A DNA stretch of 64,000 bases from Uranotaenia lowii (Eukaryota > Arthropoda > Insecta > Diptera > Culicidae), in assembly GCF_029784155.1 (NCBI RefSeq), contig NC_073693.1, positions 24,278,002 through 24,342,001 on the forward strand, read 5' to 3'. Position numbers and translations under genes: made by a program. This document shows, piece after piece, positions 63,490 through 64,000 of the stretch. The notes beneath the pieces were generated by a model that had not been told where the DNA came from, did no database searches, and saw nothing but the letters and a program-made list of their open reading frames with translations. Position 1 is the stretch's first letter, and every line of letters begins with the position of its first letter.

Positions 63490-64000
63490 TTTTAAAATGT
63501 ATGGGACACCCCTTCCCCCTTCCCTTTTTCCATATTGGATGGAGGAAGGGGTTTCAAAATGTTATTGAATCATCCTTCGCACTCGAATACCTTCCCATGC
63601 CTAATTTAGTGTTATTTGCTTGATCAGTGTGCTCGAAACAATCACCTTCATTGACAGAAAACGGGTTGAATGTGAGAGAAAAAGCTCTCTCTTTCATCTT
63701 TTTCGGCAGTCGATGAAATAATCTCCGTTTGGAGAGAGTGAGCTTCTTGTTGACTGTGAATGTCTTTCTTTTGTTTCACCATTCGTTTCACACTCATTCG
63801 TTCCACAAAGTCGTGACAGGATCAAACGTTGAAAAATCATTCAGTTGGATTCTCTTTGAATGTGTGTGTTGCTACGGCCCTGAGAGGGTGAAATTAGGGG
63901 GAACATTAAACCCATCTTGTGACAGATTACATTTTTTGACAGTTTGATAGATATACCGTATTTTTTTTCACCTGGAGGCAAACTAGAGGCAACCTAGGTT
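63490..64000. other. End of window, S6k intron 1
   Basis: No feature recognised. Short GA/CT-rich patches near 63680-63740. A frame at 63729-63947 has no domain. Confidence 0.4.

Overview
This is an AT-rich eukaryotic window: genes are split by GT-AG introns, intergenic space is long, and transposable elements are dense. Gene content points to an insect. The ETS exon of the ecdysone-response factor Eip74EF/E74, a RabGAP1/GAPcenA-type RabGAP and the first exon of S6 kinase are recognisable. The mix of many TIR/MITE elements, a tRNA-derived SINE and a non-LTR element suggests a dipteran, probably a mosquito; that last step is inference.

Layout. 1-12473 is one contig, mostly non-coding. It holds inverted repeats, a large array of a 9-bp ATGACAAAA-type repeat in alternating orientation (about 3785-6600), a fold-back element and a SINE. 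It ends in a His/Gln-rich coding exon on the minus strand (12278-12473). 12474-12973 is a 500-N scaffold gap. 13060-17411 is a repeat (family A) interrupted by a 2.9-kb insertion that carries an ABCC transporter fragment and a MITE. 18591-19282 is the last coding exon of Eip74EF (+), followed by a long A-rich 3' region. 23390-26480 is a 13-bp satellite (AATCTGAATCTGA type). 32.8-38.9 kb is a three-layer nest: an RTE-like retrotransposon (-) broken by a hAT-like element, itself broken by a TA-flanked MITE.

39926-43005 is a four-exon F-box/LRR gene (-) whose product ends in a polybasic stretch plus CASM, a possible CaaX box. 44.2-44.6 kb is a decayed MINDY3-like deubiquitinase fragment. 48090-52913 is a nine-exon RabGAP1-type gene (+) with PTB, kinesin-like and TBC domains and a coiled coil. 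Its downstream region holds a 128-bp fold-back MITE and a possible further exon at 54470. 58956-59036 is coding exon 1 of S6k (+), with the TOS motif FDLEL. Its first intron runs past the window end and is filled with a SINE (clear 12-bp target duplication) and a head-to-tail B-A-B repeat array.

The genes do not form an operon-like unit. E74 is a hormone-response transcription factor, S6k a TOR effector, RabGAP1 a trafficking regulator and the F-box protein a probable SCF substrate receptor. The most consequential observation concerns the exon beside the N gap. Its splice phase fits the E74 ETS exon exactly, but it lies on the opposite strand, so the two contigs are probably mis-oriented relative to each other. 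No complete new molecular system was found. The novelty is in repeat architecture, captured gene fragments and the F-box protein.
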